Shown: positions 1-7,992 of the stretch, piece by piece
Layout of the letters: the number at the start of each line of letters is the position of its first letter
Position numbering within the stretch: position 1 is the stretch's first letter
Assembly (NCBI GenBank): GCA_002748735.1
Contig: PDTC01000016.1
Span: 24,336-88,335, forward strand
Length of the DNA stretch: 64,000 bases
Reading direction: 5' to 3'
Source: Desulfobulbus propionicus
GTDB lineage: Bacteria; Desulfobacterota; Desulfobulbia; Desulfobulbales; Desulfobulbaceae
Notes under the pieces: model-generated
The model's input: the letters and a program-made list of their open reading frames with translations, nothing else
What the model was told of the DNA's origin: nothing
Database searches by the model: none
Position numbers and translations under genes: made by a program

Positions 1-464
1 GAAACGATTTCCAGCAGTGGTGTGCCGGTACGATTAAGGTCGACATGGCTCACCGGTTCAATCTCATCGTGCACCAGCTTACCGGCATCCTCCTCCATAT
101 GAATTCGGGTAATGCCGATGACGTTGCACAGCTCGTCCACTCGGATTTCCAGGCGGCCGTGTTCACAAACAGGGAGCTCGAACTGGGAAATCTGATACCC
201 TTTGGGCAGGTCCGGGTAAAAGTAGTTTTTGCGGGCAAAGCGATTTTCACGGTTAATGGTGGACTCGGTGGCCAGCCCAAGTTTGATGGCCGACTCAACC
301 ACTTCGCGGTTCAGCACCGGCAGGGAGCCGGGCATCCCCAGGCAGACCGGGCAGGTCTGGGTATTAGGCGGGGCGCCAAATCCGGTGGAGCAGCCACAGA
401 AGATCTTGCTCCTGGTCTTCATCTGGGCGTGGACTTCCAGGCCAATAACAGTCTCAAACTCCAT
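1..464 (-). CDS. gatB: Aspartyl/glutamyl-tRNA(Asn/Gln) amidotransferase subunit B, N-terminal part (cut by window edge)
   Basis: Reading leftward from an ATG at 464, the frame begins [14 protein letters not shown] and continues as an open GatB amino-terminal domain to the window edge, so about 154 residues are present out of the usual ~475. Visible family features are the Zn-type pair CGCS and CPVC, the [14 protein letters not shown] stretch and [16 protein letters not shown] near the edge. GatB is the tRNA-binding kinase subunit of GatCAB, which converts Glu-tRNA(Gln) or Asp-tRNA(Asn) to the amidated form in the cytoplasm. It starts 2 bases after the stop of the unknown gene upstream, so it is probably the last seen gene of an rdgC-unknown-gatB operon. 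The start is clear; the C-terminal part lies outside the window. Confidence 0.95.
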   Translation of the reverse strand, partial: MEFETVIGLEVHAQMKTRSKIFCGCSTGFGAPPNTQTCPVCLGMPGSLPVLNREVVESAIKLGLATESTINRENRFARKNYFYPDLPKGYQISQFELPVCEHGRLEIRVDELCNVIGITRIHMEEDAGKLVHDEIEPVSHVDLNRTGTPLLEIV

Positions 465-466
465 GA

Positions 467-1027
467 TTACTCGCCATTCAGATCAGGGCCGCTCATGCTG
501 CTGCCTGACCAGTTACGGATTTTTGCTAACTCTTCGGGCCATCCGGCTGATGCACGGATATTGACGAACATCCGCAACAGATCCATGACCAGTCCGGTCA
601 GTTCTTCAAACAGGGCAATACGTTCCAGGATTCTTCCTTCCAGGTCTTCACCGCTGTCACCACCATCGGCAGGTCCGGCAGTCCTGGGGAGGCGAATATT
701 ACGAAACTCCAGGGTTGCGGCGGTGAGGGTAACGCCAAACTCATGGTCACCCCGGACAATACGGATGCGGGCCTGCTCAGGCTTTTTACCCAACGCCAGC
801 CCAGCCCTGGCCTCTTTGAGTTCGGTCTGCAGCCCCCGGCAAATGACCTTTTCGTTCGCCTCACCTTCACCATACTCCAGCAGCATATGCTTTTCAAAAA
901 CAACGATAATGTCGCCAATACCATCAACGGCAACACTGCCCCCCCGCTCCTCGGACTTGTACCAGAGCCAGGCCAGAAACTCCTGCCCCAGAAACCGTTT
1001 TTCCTGTATCAGTTCAACGAGATCCAT
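467..1027 (-). CDS. Conserved protein of unknown function, partner of the RdgC-type gene
   Basis: A 186-residue protein starting [17 protein letters not shown] and continuing with a FLAWLW aromatic motif. I do not recognise a characterised domain, but the FLGxEFLxWLW motif is one I associate with proteins encoded next to RdgC-like genes in Desulfobacterota and relatives. There are no membrane segments or signal peptide. The last third is predicted helical ([20 protein letters not shown]). It lies in the same reading frame as the RdgC-type gene upstream: only a TAG codon and two further codons separate the two, so the pair may derive from, or act as, one longer protein. It is followed after 2 bases by gatB. 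The function is unknown; a role with RdgC in DNA binding or recombination is inferred from position only. Confidence 0.75.
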   Translation of the reverse strand: MDLVELIQEKRFLGQEFLAWLWYKSEERGGSVAVDGIGDIIVVFEKHMLLEYGEGEANEKVICRGLQTELKEARAGLALGKKPEQARIRIVRGDHEFGVTLTAATLEFRNIRLPRTAGPADGGDSGEDLEGRILERIALFEELTGLVMDLLRMFVNIRASAGWPEELAKIRNWSGSSMSGPDLNGE

Positions 1028-1033
1028 GAGACT

Positions 1034-1639
1034 CTATATAAGCAGGGCTGGACGCAGATCTTCAAAGCCGGCTTGATACTCTCCAGCCACCAGGCGCTCT
1101 CCGGCAGTCCAGGGAATCTGCAGGGTCAGCGGCATGTCAAAGGTGTCACGGAAAAGGTCTTCGAGCTGGCTCAAGGCCTTTTTGTTCGTGGAAAAAAAGA
1201 GCAGGGTAGCATCGCCCAGGTTCCAGCAGAGATCATAGGTGGCTGGAACCGGCACGGATTTGCGCAGAAGTTCGGCACGTACGCGCTCTTTGATCTCCAG
1301 GCGAACCGCCCGGCCAAGTTGGGGAAGCTGCCGATCTTTTTTGATACGCTCCTCCTCTTTCATGACACATTTTTTTACAACAGCGGGAGAAACCTTGCGT
1401 TCGTCGACCCGCATGGTGAGGACAACGTAATCGGCAGCTGCGTAAGAGCTGTAGGCAAAATCAGCGTCAAACATATTGGCGACCGAAACCCATCCGATCG
1501 AATATTCATCCATGTTGTCGTCGATGTCGCGAAAGCTGTTGGCGGCAACCCGCTCAGCAACGAAATCCCAGAAGTTCGACGGAGGGCTCCCCCCCACCGT
1601 AAAGCGGACACAGGAAGATGATCCGGTTAGTAAGCCCAT
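1034..1639 (-). CDS. rdgC: RdgC-family recombination-associated protein (short form)
   Basis: A 201-residue protein whose first two thirds resemble RdgC. Shared features are an early DEYSIGWVS segment matching the MGWV region of E. coli RdgC, then a beta-strand and helix segment with VDERKVSPAVVKKCV, which parallels the KILPSPVIK region of the family. E. coli RdgC is about 303 residues and forms a ring around double-stranded DNA that limits RecA. This protein is shorter and ends at a TAG, after which the next gene continues in the same frame. The start is the ATG at 1639, preceded by a 200-base gap up to the divergent tRNA genes. The family assignment is from remembered motifs and is moderately sure. 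The actual role in recombination is inferred. Confidence 0.7.
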   Translation of the reverse strand: MGLLTGSSSCVRFTVGGSPPSNFWDFVAERVAANSFRDIDDNMDEYSIGWVSVANMFDADFAYSSYAAADYVVLTMRVDERKVSPAVVKKCVMKEEERIKKDRQLPQLGRAVRLEIKERVRAELLRKSVPVPATYDLCWNLGDATLLFFSTNKKALSQLEDLFRDTFDMPLTLQIPWTAGERLVAGEYQAGFEDLRPALLI

Positions 1640-1789
1640 GAAAATCCACTGGTTAACTGTTCAGAGAAGTGATCTGTTTTCTTTGTAGAAGATATCAGAT
1701 ATAGCAGACCTGAGAAAAGGCAACAAGTCCTATCCCTCACGAAGGTCTTTTCCGGGTGGACGTGAAGAGCAATAATCGACGGTTTTTTG

Positions 1790-1818
1790 TTGACAGGACT
1801 CGTTGAAACGGGTAACTA
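1790..1818 (+). promoter_or_regulatory. Likely sigma-70 promoter of the tRNA-Lys/tRNA-Glu pair
   Basis: A consensus TTGACA lies at 1790-1795, followed by a 17-base spacer and a weak -10 (TAACTA) at 1813-1818. This would place the transcription start near 1825, about 12 bases before tRNA-Lys. The -35 is perfect and the spacing ideal, but the -10 is poor. Confidence 0.5.
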
Positions 1819-1836
1819 GGTTGTCCCTGTGTTGAA

Positions 1837-1912
1837 GGGTCGTTAACTCAGTTGGTAGAGTATCTGCCTTTTAAGCAGAGAGTCGTTGGTTCGAGTCCAA
1901 CACGACCCACCA
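1837..1912 (+). tRNA. tRNA-Lys (TTT)
   Basis: A 76-base cloverleaf. The acceptor arms GGGTCGT and ACGACCC pair, followed by discriminator A and an encoded CCA at 1910-1912. The anticodon stem CTGCC/AGCAG region presents the loop CTTTTAA with anticodon TTT. The T-loop GGTTCGAGTCC is standard. It reads lysine AAA/AAG codons and lies 12 bases before tRNA-Glu, so the two are probably cotranscribed. Confidence 0.97.
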
Positions 1913-1924
1913 CATACGCATAGA

Positions 1925-2002
1925 GTCCCCATCGTCTAGTCAGGTCCAGGACACCGGCCTTTCACGCCGGCAACACCGGTTCGAATCCGGTTGGGGACGC
2001 CA
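1925..2002 (+). tRNA. tRNA-Glu (TTC)
   Basis: The acceptor arms GTCCCCA and TGGGGAC pair, with discriminator G and an encoded CCA at 2000-2002. The anticodon stem CCGGC/GCCGG carries loop CTTTCAC with anticodon TTC, and the T arm is CCGGTTCGAATCCGG. It is the second tRNA of the pair and is followed 6 bases later by a strong terminator. Confidence 0.97.
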
Positions 2003-2008
2003 GATAAT

Positions 2009-2046
2009 AAAAAAAAGGAGCTGGAATATTCCAGCTCCTTTTTTTT
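2009..2046 (+). terminator. Rho-independent terminator, bidirectional palindrome
   Basis: A perfect 38-base palindrome: eight A, a GC-containing core GGAGCTGGAAT/ATTCCAGCTCC, then eight T. On the plus strand it ends the tRNA transcript. The A-tract makes it work equally on the minus strand. Confidence 0.9.
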
Positions 2047-2418
2047 ATCAGGATTATCGACGCGACACATAACTGATACGACAATCTGTTCACAAAAAAA
2101 CCAGGAACAACAACTTGTTGTCTTTCACTGTCCCGTCAAAACACCGTACGATGCAAAGGTTTTGACAGCAGTCGCCGAAAATATTCTGTTACCAGTCCCA
2201 TGCGCTCGAATGCATGAAGAGCTGTCTATATTTTCACGACTTTTGGCGGCAACCAGCGGTTCGAAAAAGCCAGGGCAAACGAATCTTCCGGCCTCAAGAC
2301 GCAGTGTACCTCACGAAACACCTCAACAGGCCGGATCCGCAAAAAAGCCATTGCCCGACCAGCTACCAACAGCCTGCAGAGCAATACCCACGACCGACAA
2401 AAGAAGAGAAACAGCCTA
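2047..2418. other. Intergenic region between the tRNA terminator and ettA
   Basis: About 370 bases downstream of both the tRNA pair and the convergent ettA. I see no convincing gene, RNA or repeat in it. Short open frames here lack a ribosome site or family features. Confidence 0.5.
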
Positions 2419-4101
2419 TTAGCGGGTGAGCTGCCGATATCGGAGGCGATGGGGCTGATCAGCCTCAGCACCTTTGCGTCGTTTATACTCCTGGGCATAC
2501 TCCGAATAATTACCCTCGAACCAGACCACCTCGGAATTTCCTTCAAAGGCGAGGATATGGGTGGCGATCCTGTCGAGGAACCAGCGGTCATGGCTAATAA
2601 TCACGGCGCAGCCGGCAAAATTGTCGAGCGCCTCCTCCAGGGCCCGCATGGTATTGACATCCAGATCATTGGTGGGCTCGTCCAGCAAGAGCACATTACC
2701 GCCATCCTTGAGCACCCTGGCGAGATGTACCCGGTTGCGCTGCCCTCCGGAGATTTCCCCCACCTTGTTCTGCTGCTCACTGCCGGTGAAATTGAACCTG
2801 GCAACATAGGCCCGGGCATTCACCTCACGGGTGCCCAGCCAGATGGTCTCCTGACCGTCGCTGATGGCCTGGAAAATCGTGTGGTTTGGATCCAGGGCAT
2901 CGCGTTCCTGGTCGACCCAGGCCAGTTTCACTGATTCGCCAACACGAAAAGCACCTTCATCAGCCTGCTCTGCGCCGGTGATCATCTTAAACAGCGTGGT
3001 CTTACCAGCGCCGTTGGCCCCGATAATGCCAACAATCCCCCCCGGTGGCAGGGAAAAACTCAAATCATCCATGAGCAGACGATCACCAAAGGCCTTACGC
3101 ACACCCTGCGCCTCGACCACCAGTTTACCCAGGCGGGGCCCGGGCGGGATGTAGATCTCCAGATCCCTGATCTTCTCCTGGGTTTCCTGGCTCAGCAGGT
3201 TTTCATAGGCATTGATCCTCGCCTTGGACTTGGCCCGGCGGCCCTTGGCTGACATATTGATCCATTCCAGTTCGCGGGCGAGGGTGCGCTGCCGCTCGCT
3301 CTCCTTTTTCTCTTCCTGGGCAAGTCGTTGCTGCTTCTGCTGTAGCCACGACGAGTAATTGCCTTTCCACGGAATACCATGGCCCCGGTCCAGCTCCAAG
3401 ATCCAGCCGGCAACGTTGTCCAGGAAATAACGATCATGGGTTACCGCGATCACGGTGCCAGCGTAGCGCTGAAGATGCTGCTCCAGCCAGGCCACAGATT
3501 CGGCATCGAGGTGGTTGGTGGGTTCGTCCAGCAGCAGGATGTCGGGCTGCTTGAGGAGAATGCGGCACAGGGCAACCCGACGCTTCTCTCCTCCGGAAAG
3601 AACAGCGGTAAGCTGATCTCCCGGTGGGCAACGCAGGGCATCCATGGCCATATCCAGTCTGGAGTCCAGCTCCCAGGCATCCACGGCATCGAGTTTATCC
3701 TGCACCTCAGCCTGACGGGCAATCAGCCTGTCCATGGCCTCGTCATCCATGGGCTCGGCAAACTGCTCGTTGATCCGGTTGAACTCTTCCAGCAGGTCAA
3801 CGGTTCCCTGAACCCCTTCCTCGACAACCTGCCGAACTGTCTTCGCCGCATCCAGCTCAGGTTCTTGCGGCAGATAGTCCACCGTATACCCCTCGGAGAG
3901 AAGGGTCCTACCCTCATGCTCCTGATCAATTCCTGCCAGAATTCGCAGGAGGGTACTCTTGCCTGATCCATTCAGACCGAGCACGCCAATCTTGGCACCG
4001 TAAAAATAACTGAGGCTGATATCCTTGAGCACCTCGCGATTCTTGTACTTCTTGCTCACCTTGATCATCGAATAGATGATCTTGTTGGGTTCGTCGCTCA
4101 T
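2419..4101 (-). CDS. ettA: Energy-dependent translational throttle protein EttA (ABC-F ATPase)
   Basis: A 560-residue soluble protein with two ABC cassettes and no membrane segments, the EttA length. Cassette 1 has Walker A GLNGSGKST (42-50), signature LSGGE (168-172) and Walker B LLLDEPTNHLD (near 189-199). Cassette 2 has GANGAGKTT, signature ISGGQ and LLLDEPTNDLD. The basic linker between them (roughly 240-322, including AKGRRAKSKARINAYENLL) is the ABC-F P-site tRNA interaction motif. In E. coli EttA binds the ribosomal E site and gates entry into elongation according to the ATP/ADP ratio. A GGAAAGAGAG ribosome site precedes the ATG. It lies 117 bases downstream of the ParB-like gene on the same strand. 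Confidence 0.95.
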   Translation of the reverse strand: MSDEPNKIIYSMIKVSKKYKNREVLKDISLSYFYGAKIGVLGLNGSGKSTLLRILAGIDQEHEGRTLLSEGYTVDYLPQEPELDAAKTVRQVVEEGVQGTVDLLEEFNRINEQFAEPMDDEAMDRLIARQAEVQDKLDAVDAWELDSRLDMAMDALRCPPGDQLTAVLSGGEKRRVALCRILLKQPDILLLDEPTNHLDAESVAWLEQHLQRYAGTVIAVTHDRYFLDNVAGWILELDRGHGIPWKGNYSSWLQQKQQRLAQEEKKESERQRTLARELEWINMSAKGRRAKSKARINAYENLLSQETQEKIRDLEIYIPPGPRLGKLVVEAQGVRKAFGDRLLMDDLSFSLPPGGIVGIIGANGAGKTTLFKMITGAEQADEGAFRVGESVKLAWVDQERDALDPNHTIFQAISDGQETIWLGTREVNARAYVARFNFTGSEQQNKVGEISGGQRNRVHLARVLKDGGNVLLLDEPTNDLDVNTMRALEEALDNFAGCAVIISHDRWFLDRIATHILAFEGNSEVVWFEGNYSEYAQEYKRRKGAEADQPHRLRYRQLTR

Positions 4102-4218
4102 AACGCTCTCTTTCCTTGTTGTTCATCTGCTCTGGCGTCAGCGAACAGCGACGCCAACTGTTTCCTTGGCACGCCCCTGCCTCTCTCAAAAAGGCGGTTA
4201 TTTTTTGCTGCTACCCGT

Positions 4219-5310
4219 TCACTGCTGCGGTTCCCTTACCCGTGACAGACCAGGAATCAGGGTCTGTGTACTCCTAACTCCGCGCAGGGACCGCAGATGC
4301 ATGTAGGTGAACTGATTGATCAGCTCGGCATCGGAACTCAGCAGATCCCGGGAGAGGACTACCTTGACCAGCAGGTCGACCGAGCCGTGGATGGAGTGGA
4401 CCTCACGGACTTCGTCGAGAGCCATGAGCCGGTCAATGATCTTCATCTCCTGTCTGCTGTCCACATCCATCATGATAAAAACGATAATCTCGCGCTTCAT
4501 CTCTGGATACGATGCTTGAGCGTGGTTCTGCATGGTCTCTCTGAAGGCCTCCATGTCCTTGGGGATAAGCTGGTCAATACCGAGACCATAGGTTCGGTGC
4601 CGGCTCCATTCCCATTGATGAATCGAAATGTACAGATACAGGTCATCGACAGTACGGCCGGGAAATCCACCAACCAGACCGGAAGACTCGATCAGCATCA
4701 CCAATGGTCGGTAGATGGTCCGGTACCAGTCTGCTGCCGCCTCCTGATAACCGATCTCTTTTTCCTGTTGCCGCTCCAGATACGCCTGGTGTACCCGGAT
4801 CTGCTGCTCAAGATGGACAAACTGATCCAGCTCGGTGAGCTCAATGGTATTTGCCAGCCCGGCCTTGTCGCGGAAACCGGTCTTCTCCAGATAGAGCCTG
4901 TTGTCCAGCGTGTCGGCAGAGGGCAGCAGCTCAAGGATATGGGCGGAAATATGGGTGCGCTCCAACTCACGGGCGGCAAGAAAACGGTGATGGCCGTCGA
5001 GGATAAAAAAATCGTTTTTGATCTGATAGAGGCTTATGGGCGGCAGGGCGCGGCCAGCAATCATGGCCTGCAGGATATTTTGATACCGCTCACTTTTTTC
5101 GGTCTGCTTCGGACGAAAACGACGGTCAAAATCCTGATAACGGCCAACCGTGCCAACGATCCGCTCCAGAGCGATCTCGGAAACACCGCGTTTTACCGCG
5201 GCAAAGGCCTGCTCGGACTCCCGGGCCGCTTCAAAATCCTTGAGCTCTCCTTCTCTGGTTTTCCGCCGCTCTTTGAACCCTGTTATCCAGTGTGTCAAGG
5301 TCATGGACAC
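4219..5310 (-). CDS. ParB-like nuclease-fold protein with C-terminal Lrp/AsnC-type effector domain
   Basis: A 363-residue protein with three visible parts. Residues about 44-115 form a ParB/Sulfiredoxin-like domain with LDGHHRFLAAREL (GHHR at 106-109). The middle (about 185-255) contains a WYRTIYRPL ... FPGRTVDDLYLYISIHQW segment like that of ParB-like/DUF4032-type proteins. Residues about 272-357 (IIVFIMMDVDSRQE ... VREVHSIHGSVDLLVKVV ... LRGVRSTQTLI) look like the Lrp/AsnC effector-binding RAM/ACT-like domain, without its usual DNA-binding helix-turn-helix. There is no chromosome-segregation partner (parA) nearby, so a plasmid or chromosome partition role is unlikely. A CTP- or nucleotide-dependent regulatory switch with small-molecule sensing is a possible inference. 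The substrate and target are unknown. Confidence 0.75.
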   Translation of the reverse strand: MSMTLTHWITGFKERRKTREGELKDFEAARESEQAFAAVKRGVSEIALERIVGTVGRYQDFDRRFRPKQTEKSERYQNILQAMIAGRALPPISLYQIKNDFFILDGHHRFLAARELERTHISAHILELLPSADTLDNRLYLEKTGFRDKAGLANTIELTELDQFVHLEQQIRVHQAYLERQQEKEIGYQEAAADWYRTIYRPLVMLIESSGLVGGFPGRTVDDLYLYISIHQWEWSRHRTYGLGIDQLIPKDMEAFRETMQNHAQASYPEMKREIIVFIMMDVDSRQEMKIIDRLMALDEVREVHSIHGSVDLLVKVVLSRDLLSSDAELINQFTYMHLRSLRGVRSTQTLIPGLSRVREPQQ

Positions 5311-5810
5311 CTCACCTCAGGCCGGTTTATTCCTGACTGGCAGCCTGTCCCAGTTCATCGTGGCTGGCAATCACCTGCCACCGCCAACCAGCCCCTTCTT
5401 CACGTCGCTCTTACCAGATCGAGGACGACCTTGCAACACCGTGAGGCGTCGATATCAACGGGGCGTTACCAACAGGCAGATGACCCTGTGCGTTTCTTTA
5501 AGGGCAACCTGATATTATTGTGCTATGGTGGTGGTTATGTACAGTCCTAATGGTAGCCCTGAGACTCCCATAGCACCCTGGTGGGAGACCTCTGTACTTG
5601 ATGCGACTGTACAGGTAAGTAGTGCCGTTTGCCGAGCCGCACCCGACGCTCTTGAATCAGGGTAACTGTTCGCATGGCAAGAAATCTCGGAACTATCAAC
5701 CCGCTCTTTGGCAGGGCTATGCACAACTACAGCCGGCAGGTGAAGCGGTAAAACTGGCGGCAAGGCCTTACCAGAGAACTTCATCAACAACCAACAAGAG
5801 GAGACAGCAC
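5311..5810. other. 500-base divergent intergenic region with structured element
   Basis: This lies between the ParB-like gene (minus) and the monooxygenase gene (plus). I see no gene of family type in it. The right half contains interleaved inverted repeats (5520-5613), described separately, which would lie in the 5' leader of the monooxygenase gene if transcription begins before them. Confidence 0.5.
5520..5613. repeat. Interleaved inverted repeats (possible structured RNA leader)
   Basis: Arm pair A is GTGCTATGG (5520-5528) with CCATAGCAC (5568-5576). Arm pair B is TGTACAGTC (5538-5546) with GACTGTACA (5605-5613). A third short pair, CTCCCA (5565-5570) and TGGGAG (5582-5587), lies inside B and overlaps the right arm of A. 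A and B cross each other, so they could form a pseudoknot or two mutually exclusive folds. No known riboswitch or RNA family is recognised. Confidence 0.45.
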
Positions 5811-6101
5811 ATGGCAAAGTTGACCATCGTCGCAAACATCACGGCAAAGGCTGACAACATCGAGCAGGTTAAAGCGGAACTTCTCAAGTTGATTGCTCCG
5901 ACCCGCATAGAAAAGGGTTGTATCAGTTACGACCTGCACCAGGATAACGAAAATCCGGCCCATTTTCTGTTTTTTGAAAACTGGGAATCGCGTGAGCTCC
6001 TGCAGGCACACCTGGAATCTCCGCATCTCAAGAACTTTGTCGCAGTAACCGAGGATGCCCTTGCTGAATTCACTATCAACGAGATGACACAGATCCCGTA
6101 A
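5811..6101 (+). CDS. Antibiotic biosynthesis monooxygenase (ABM/YgiN-like) domain protein
   Basis: A 96-residue cytoplasmic protein with the dimeric ferredoxin-like ABM fold: beta strand KLTIVANITAKADNIEQVK, helix, EKGCISYDLHQDNENPAHFLFFENWESRELLQAH, HLKNF. The family includes E. coli YgiN, a quinol monooxygenase, and small stress-related heme or quinone binders. The real substrate cannot be told from sequence. The start is set by an AGAGGAG ribosome site 8 bases before the ATG. The frame is also open upstream to 5622, but that extension has no family resemblance. A structured-looking region lies 200 bases upstream. It is monocistronic and convergent with the next gene. Confidence 0.85.
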   Translation: MAKLTIVANITAKADNIEQVKAELLKLIAPTRIEKGCISYDLHQDNENPAHFLFFENWESRELLQAHLESPHLKNFVAVTEDALAEFTINEMTQIP

Positions 6102-6120
6102 ATCCACAGAACACTACTGA

Positions 6121-6146
6121 CGTGATGCGCCAAAAGGCGCATCACG
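6121..6146. repeat. Perfect hairpin between convergent genes
   Basis: The arms CGTGATGCGCC and GGCGCATCACG, 11 bp, surround an AAAA loop. It is followed on the plus strand by seven A, not T, so it lacks a normal U-tract on either strand's 3' side. It may still end the monooxygenase transcript or act as a 3' stabiliser. Confidence 0.6.
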
Positions 6147-6174
6147 AAAAAAACGTCACAGGCCTCCAACCTTT

Positions 6175-6765
6175 CTAGGCCACCCTCTTGCACCAAACCG
6201 GCATCTTACTGGAAAGACGTAGAAATCTTGGGTCGTTGTCAATGCCGTCATCCATTTTCATATTGGCAATAAGGATACCACCGACCTTGAGCTGATCTTC
6301 GACAAGTCGCTCAAACCTCACCTGCGGTTCCCTGCTACTAAACGGACGAAAGTAATAAATGACATCAAAGGTGGCAACGTCGTCAAACGCCCAGATGTCA
6401 TGTGCAAAAATCCGCTCTTTTCCCAGGAGCTGCCGGGCAATGGGGAGGGTGGCCGTATCCTTTTCAATGCCGGTCACCTGAAAATCCATCATCTCGGCCA
6501 GCAGCAGAATATTGCCGATGCCGCAGCCGATATCGATAAAAGACAACTCGGCAATCACCTGGCCGCGATTAACGAGAAAATCCCTGGCAAGCCGTATCTG
6601 TTCGTAGGCCTGCCGAGTATCCATGGCCACGAAAGAGTACTCATGGGAGATATCATTGCTGCTCCGGGGGACCGTCTGTCGGGTAAAATAACCGATAAAC
6701 CGGTTAATGACCCCAAAGAGTATGTCATACTCCTCTTCTCGTATACTGCGGGTCAATTCATCCAT
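6175..6765 (-). CDS. Class I SAM-dependent methyltransferase-fold protein
   Basis: A 196-residue soluble protein. The centre has the Rossmann methyltransferase signature FIDIGCGIGNILLLAE (motif I, near residues 75-90), then VTGIEKD with an acidic residue at the end of strand 2, and FDVIYYFRPF in the motif IV position. The latter lacks the usual NPPY or DPPY, so it is not an obvious base or N5-glutamine methylase. The N-terminal 60 residues (RFIGYFTRQTVPRSSNDISHEYSFVAMD) are not recognised. The substrate is unknown. It lies alone between convergent and tRNA genes on the minus strand. Confidence 0.75.
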   Translation of the reverse strand: MDELTRSIREEEYDILFGVINRFIGYFTRQTVPRSSNDISHEYSFVAMDTRQAYEQIRLARDFLVNRGQVIAELSFIDIGCGIGNILLLAEMMDFQVTGIEKDTATLPIARQLLGKERIFAHDIWAFDDVATFDVIYYFRPFSSREPQVRFERLVEDQLKVGGILIANMKMDDGIDNDPRFLRLSSKMPVWCKRVA

Positions 6766-6854
6766 ATAGCCAAGCCATTACGTTCAGACAGCCGTTTGTT
6801 TACCGGCATATTGTTCTCAAAGCCACCAGATGCGGGCGTCCGACACACTGCGTA

Positions 6855-6900
6855 AAATGACAAAAGAGCTGCAGCAGACACTGCAGCTCTTTTGTCATTT
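6855..6900 (-). terminator. Rho-independent terminator after tRNA-Arg
   Basis: A perfect 20-bp stem (6855-6874 with 6881-6900) around a 6-base loop. The core is GAGCTGCAG/CTGCAGCTC, with A-rich and T-rich outer ends that supply a U-tract on either strand. It lies just after the minus-strand tRNA-Arg 3' end. Confidence 0.88.
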
Positions 6901-6901
6901 C

Positions 6902-6978
6902 TGGCGCGCCAGGGAGGATTCGAACCCCCGGCCCACGGCTTAGAAGGCCGTTGCTCTGTCCAGCTGAGCTACTGGCGC
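6902..6978 (-). tRNA. tRNA-Arg (TCT)
   Basis: A 77-base minus-strand cloverleaf. The acceptor arms GCGCCAG and CTGGCGC pair, with discriminator G and an encoded CCA (6902-6904 on the plus strand as TGG). The anticodon stem ACGGC/GCCGT has loop CTTCTAA with anticodon TCT, which reads AGA/AGG arginine codons. The D arm AGCTCAGCTGGACAGAGCA is standard. The strong terminator follows immediately. Confidence 0.97.
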
Positions 6979-7308
6979 AGCGGATAATTTGCGCTGCAAT
7001 GTACCCGGAAGACAGGGCTGACGCAAGGGTAATTGAGCGGTTACCACCATGCAGCTCGCCTGACAGTCCTTTCCCTCATACCCTTCCCAGATGAGGCCAG
7101 CTGCAGCATGTACCATCGCCTTTTTCAGGAGTTCATCGCGAGCCACCAGACCAGCCTTTGGTCTGTCAGACTCGTTGCTCTTCCCCACTGGATTGATTTT
7201 TATGATAACACCATAAGATCAAAGTGAAAATTGGTGAGACATTGTCGTCATCAGCCAGGGACTGCACTCTTCATTGGCCACCGTTGAGGTATCAGCCTGA
7301 CAACGGGC
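6979..7308. other. 330-base intergenic region between tRNA-Arg and dciA
   Basis: It probably holds the tRNA-Arg promoter on the minus strand, but I see no clear consensus boxes. There is no gene or repeat I can support. Confidence 0.4.
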
Positions 7309-7785
7309 TCACCCTTCATGGTTACCTCTATTAGCGGCAAAGCTCTGCCAAAGCTGACAGAGCGCCTGACGGCAGGCCTCATCACCGACTGCCGCGGCCA
7401 TACTGCTGAAACGCTCCGCCTCAACAGGATCAACCTGTGCGCGTTTCGGCATTGAGGAGGGCTCTTTTTCCGGCACCCGGTGCACCAGCTGCCAGCGTAG
7501 ATCCTCCACCTGCCTGTCCGGCAGACAACCGCGAATCGCCTCCAGCAGCTGGGGTTTGAGCATCTGCATGTGGTGCATCATCACCGATGAGCGTACCTCC
7601 ACCCAGAGGACATCATGACGAAAAAAAGCAGGGGCACTCATCTCCCCGAGCAGAGGCCCGAACAGCTCCTTCCATCTTCGATGCAGCAGCAGCAGGGGCC
7701 ACTGCCCCTGCCACGCCTTCCTTGCATAGACATGCTCCAGACAATCTGCCACCGGAGTCAACTGTCCTTTTTTCTTGGTTGCCAT
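7309..7785 (-). CDS. dciA: DciA-family (DUF721) protein, probable DnaB helicase-loading factor
   Basis: A 158-residue protein. The central DUF721 motif is clear: WKELFGPLLGEMSAPAFF followed by VLWVEVRSSVMMHHMQMLKPQLLEAI. DciA proteins bind DnaB and replace DnaC/DnaI as helicase loader in most bacteria that lack those proteins. The C-terminal half (VPEKEPSSMPKRAQVDPVEAERFSS onward) is variable in the family. The start is uncertain: AGGAGG lies 4 bases before a TTG at 7794 and 13 bases before the ATG at 7785. I chose the ATG, which gives MATKKKGQ. It is transcribed away from the lap cluster, with which it shares a 200-base divergent region. Confidence 0.85.
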   Translation of the reverse strand: MATKKKGQLTPVADCLEHVYARKAWQGQWPLLLLHRRWKELFGPLLGEMSAPAFFRHDVLWVEVRSSVMMHHMQMLKPQLLEAIRGCLPDRQVEDLRWQLVHRVPEKEPSSMPKRAQVDPVEAERFSSMAAAVGDEACRQALCQLWQSFAANRGNHEG

Positions 7786-7992
7786 AACAGGCAAGATACC
7801 TCCTGCCTACCTCCTGTACCAGAAAAAAGGGCCCTGTTCAGCGTCTTTTCTCCGGAAAAGAACTCTTCTCCGGATTCATTTTTTTACCCAGGCACACCTG
7901 ATAAATTACCGCTTGACCTTCCCCGGAACAAATGGAATATGTTTGTAACATGTATTCAACATTGAACTCTTTGTAGAGATCAGGGTAATTTT

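Noticed and set aside
45-1076. A 343-codon plus-strand open frame over gatB and the RdgC partner
   Set aside because: It crosses two genes on the other strand and carries no family features.
4297-5550. A 417-codon plus-strand open frame opposite the ParB-like gene
   Set aside because: The minus strand has clear ParB-like and RAM-like motifs and a good length. The plus frame shows no domain.
6121-6146. Hairpin considered as a Rho-independent terminator
   Set aside because: The stem is strong, but the following bases on the plus strand are A-rich and no T-tract follows on either strand, so it is listed only as a repeat.
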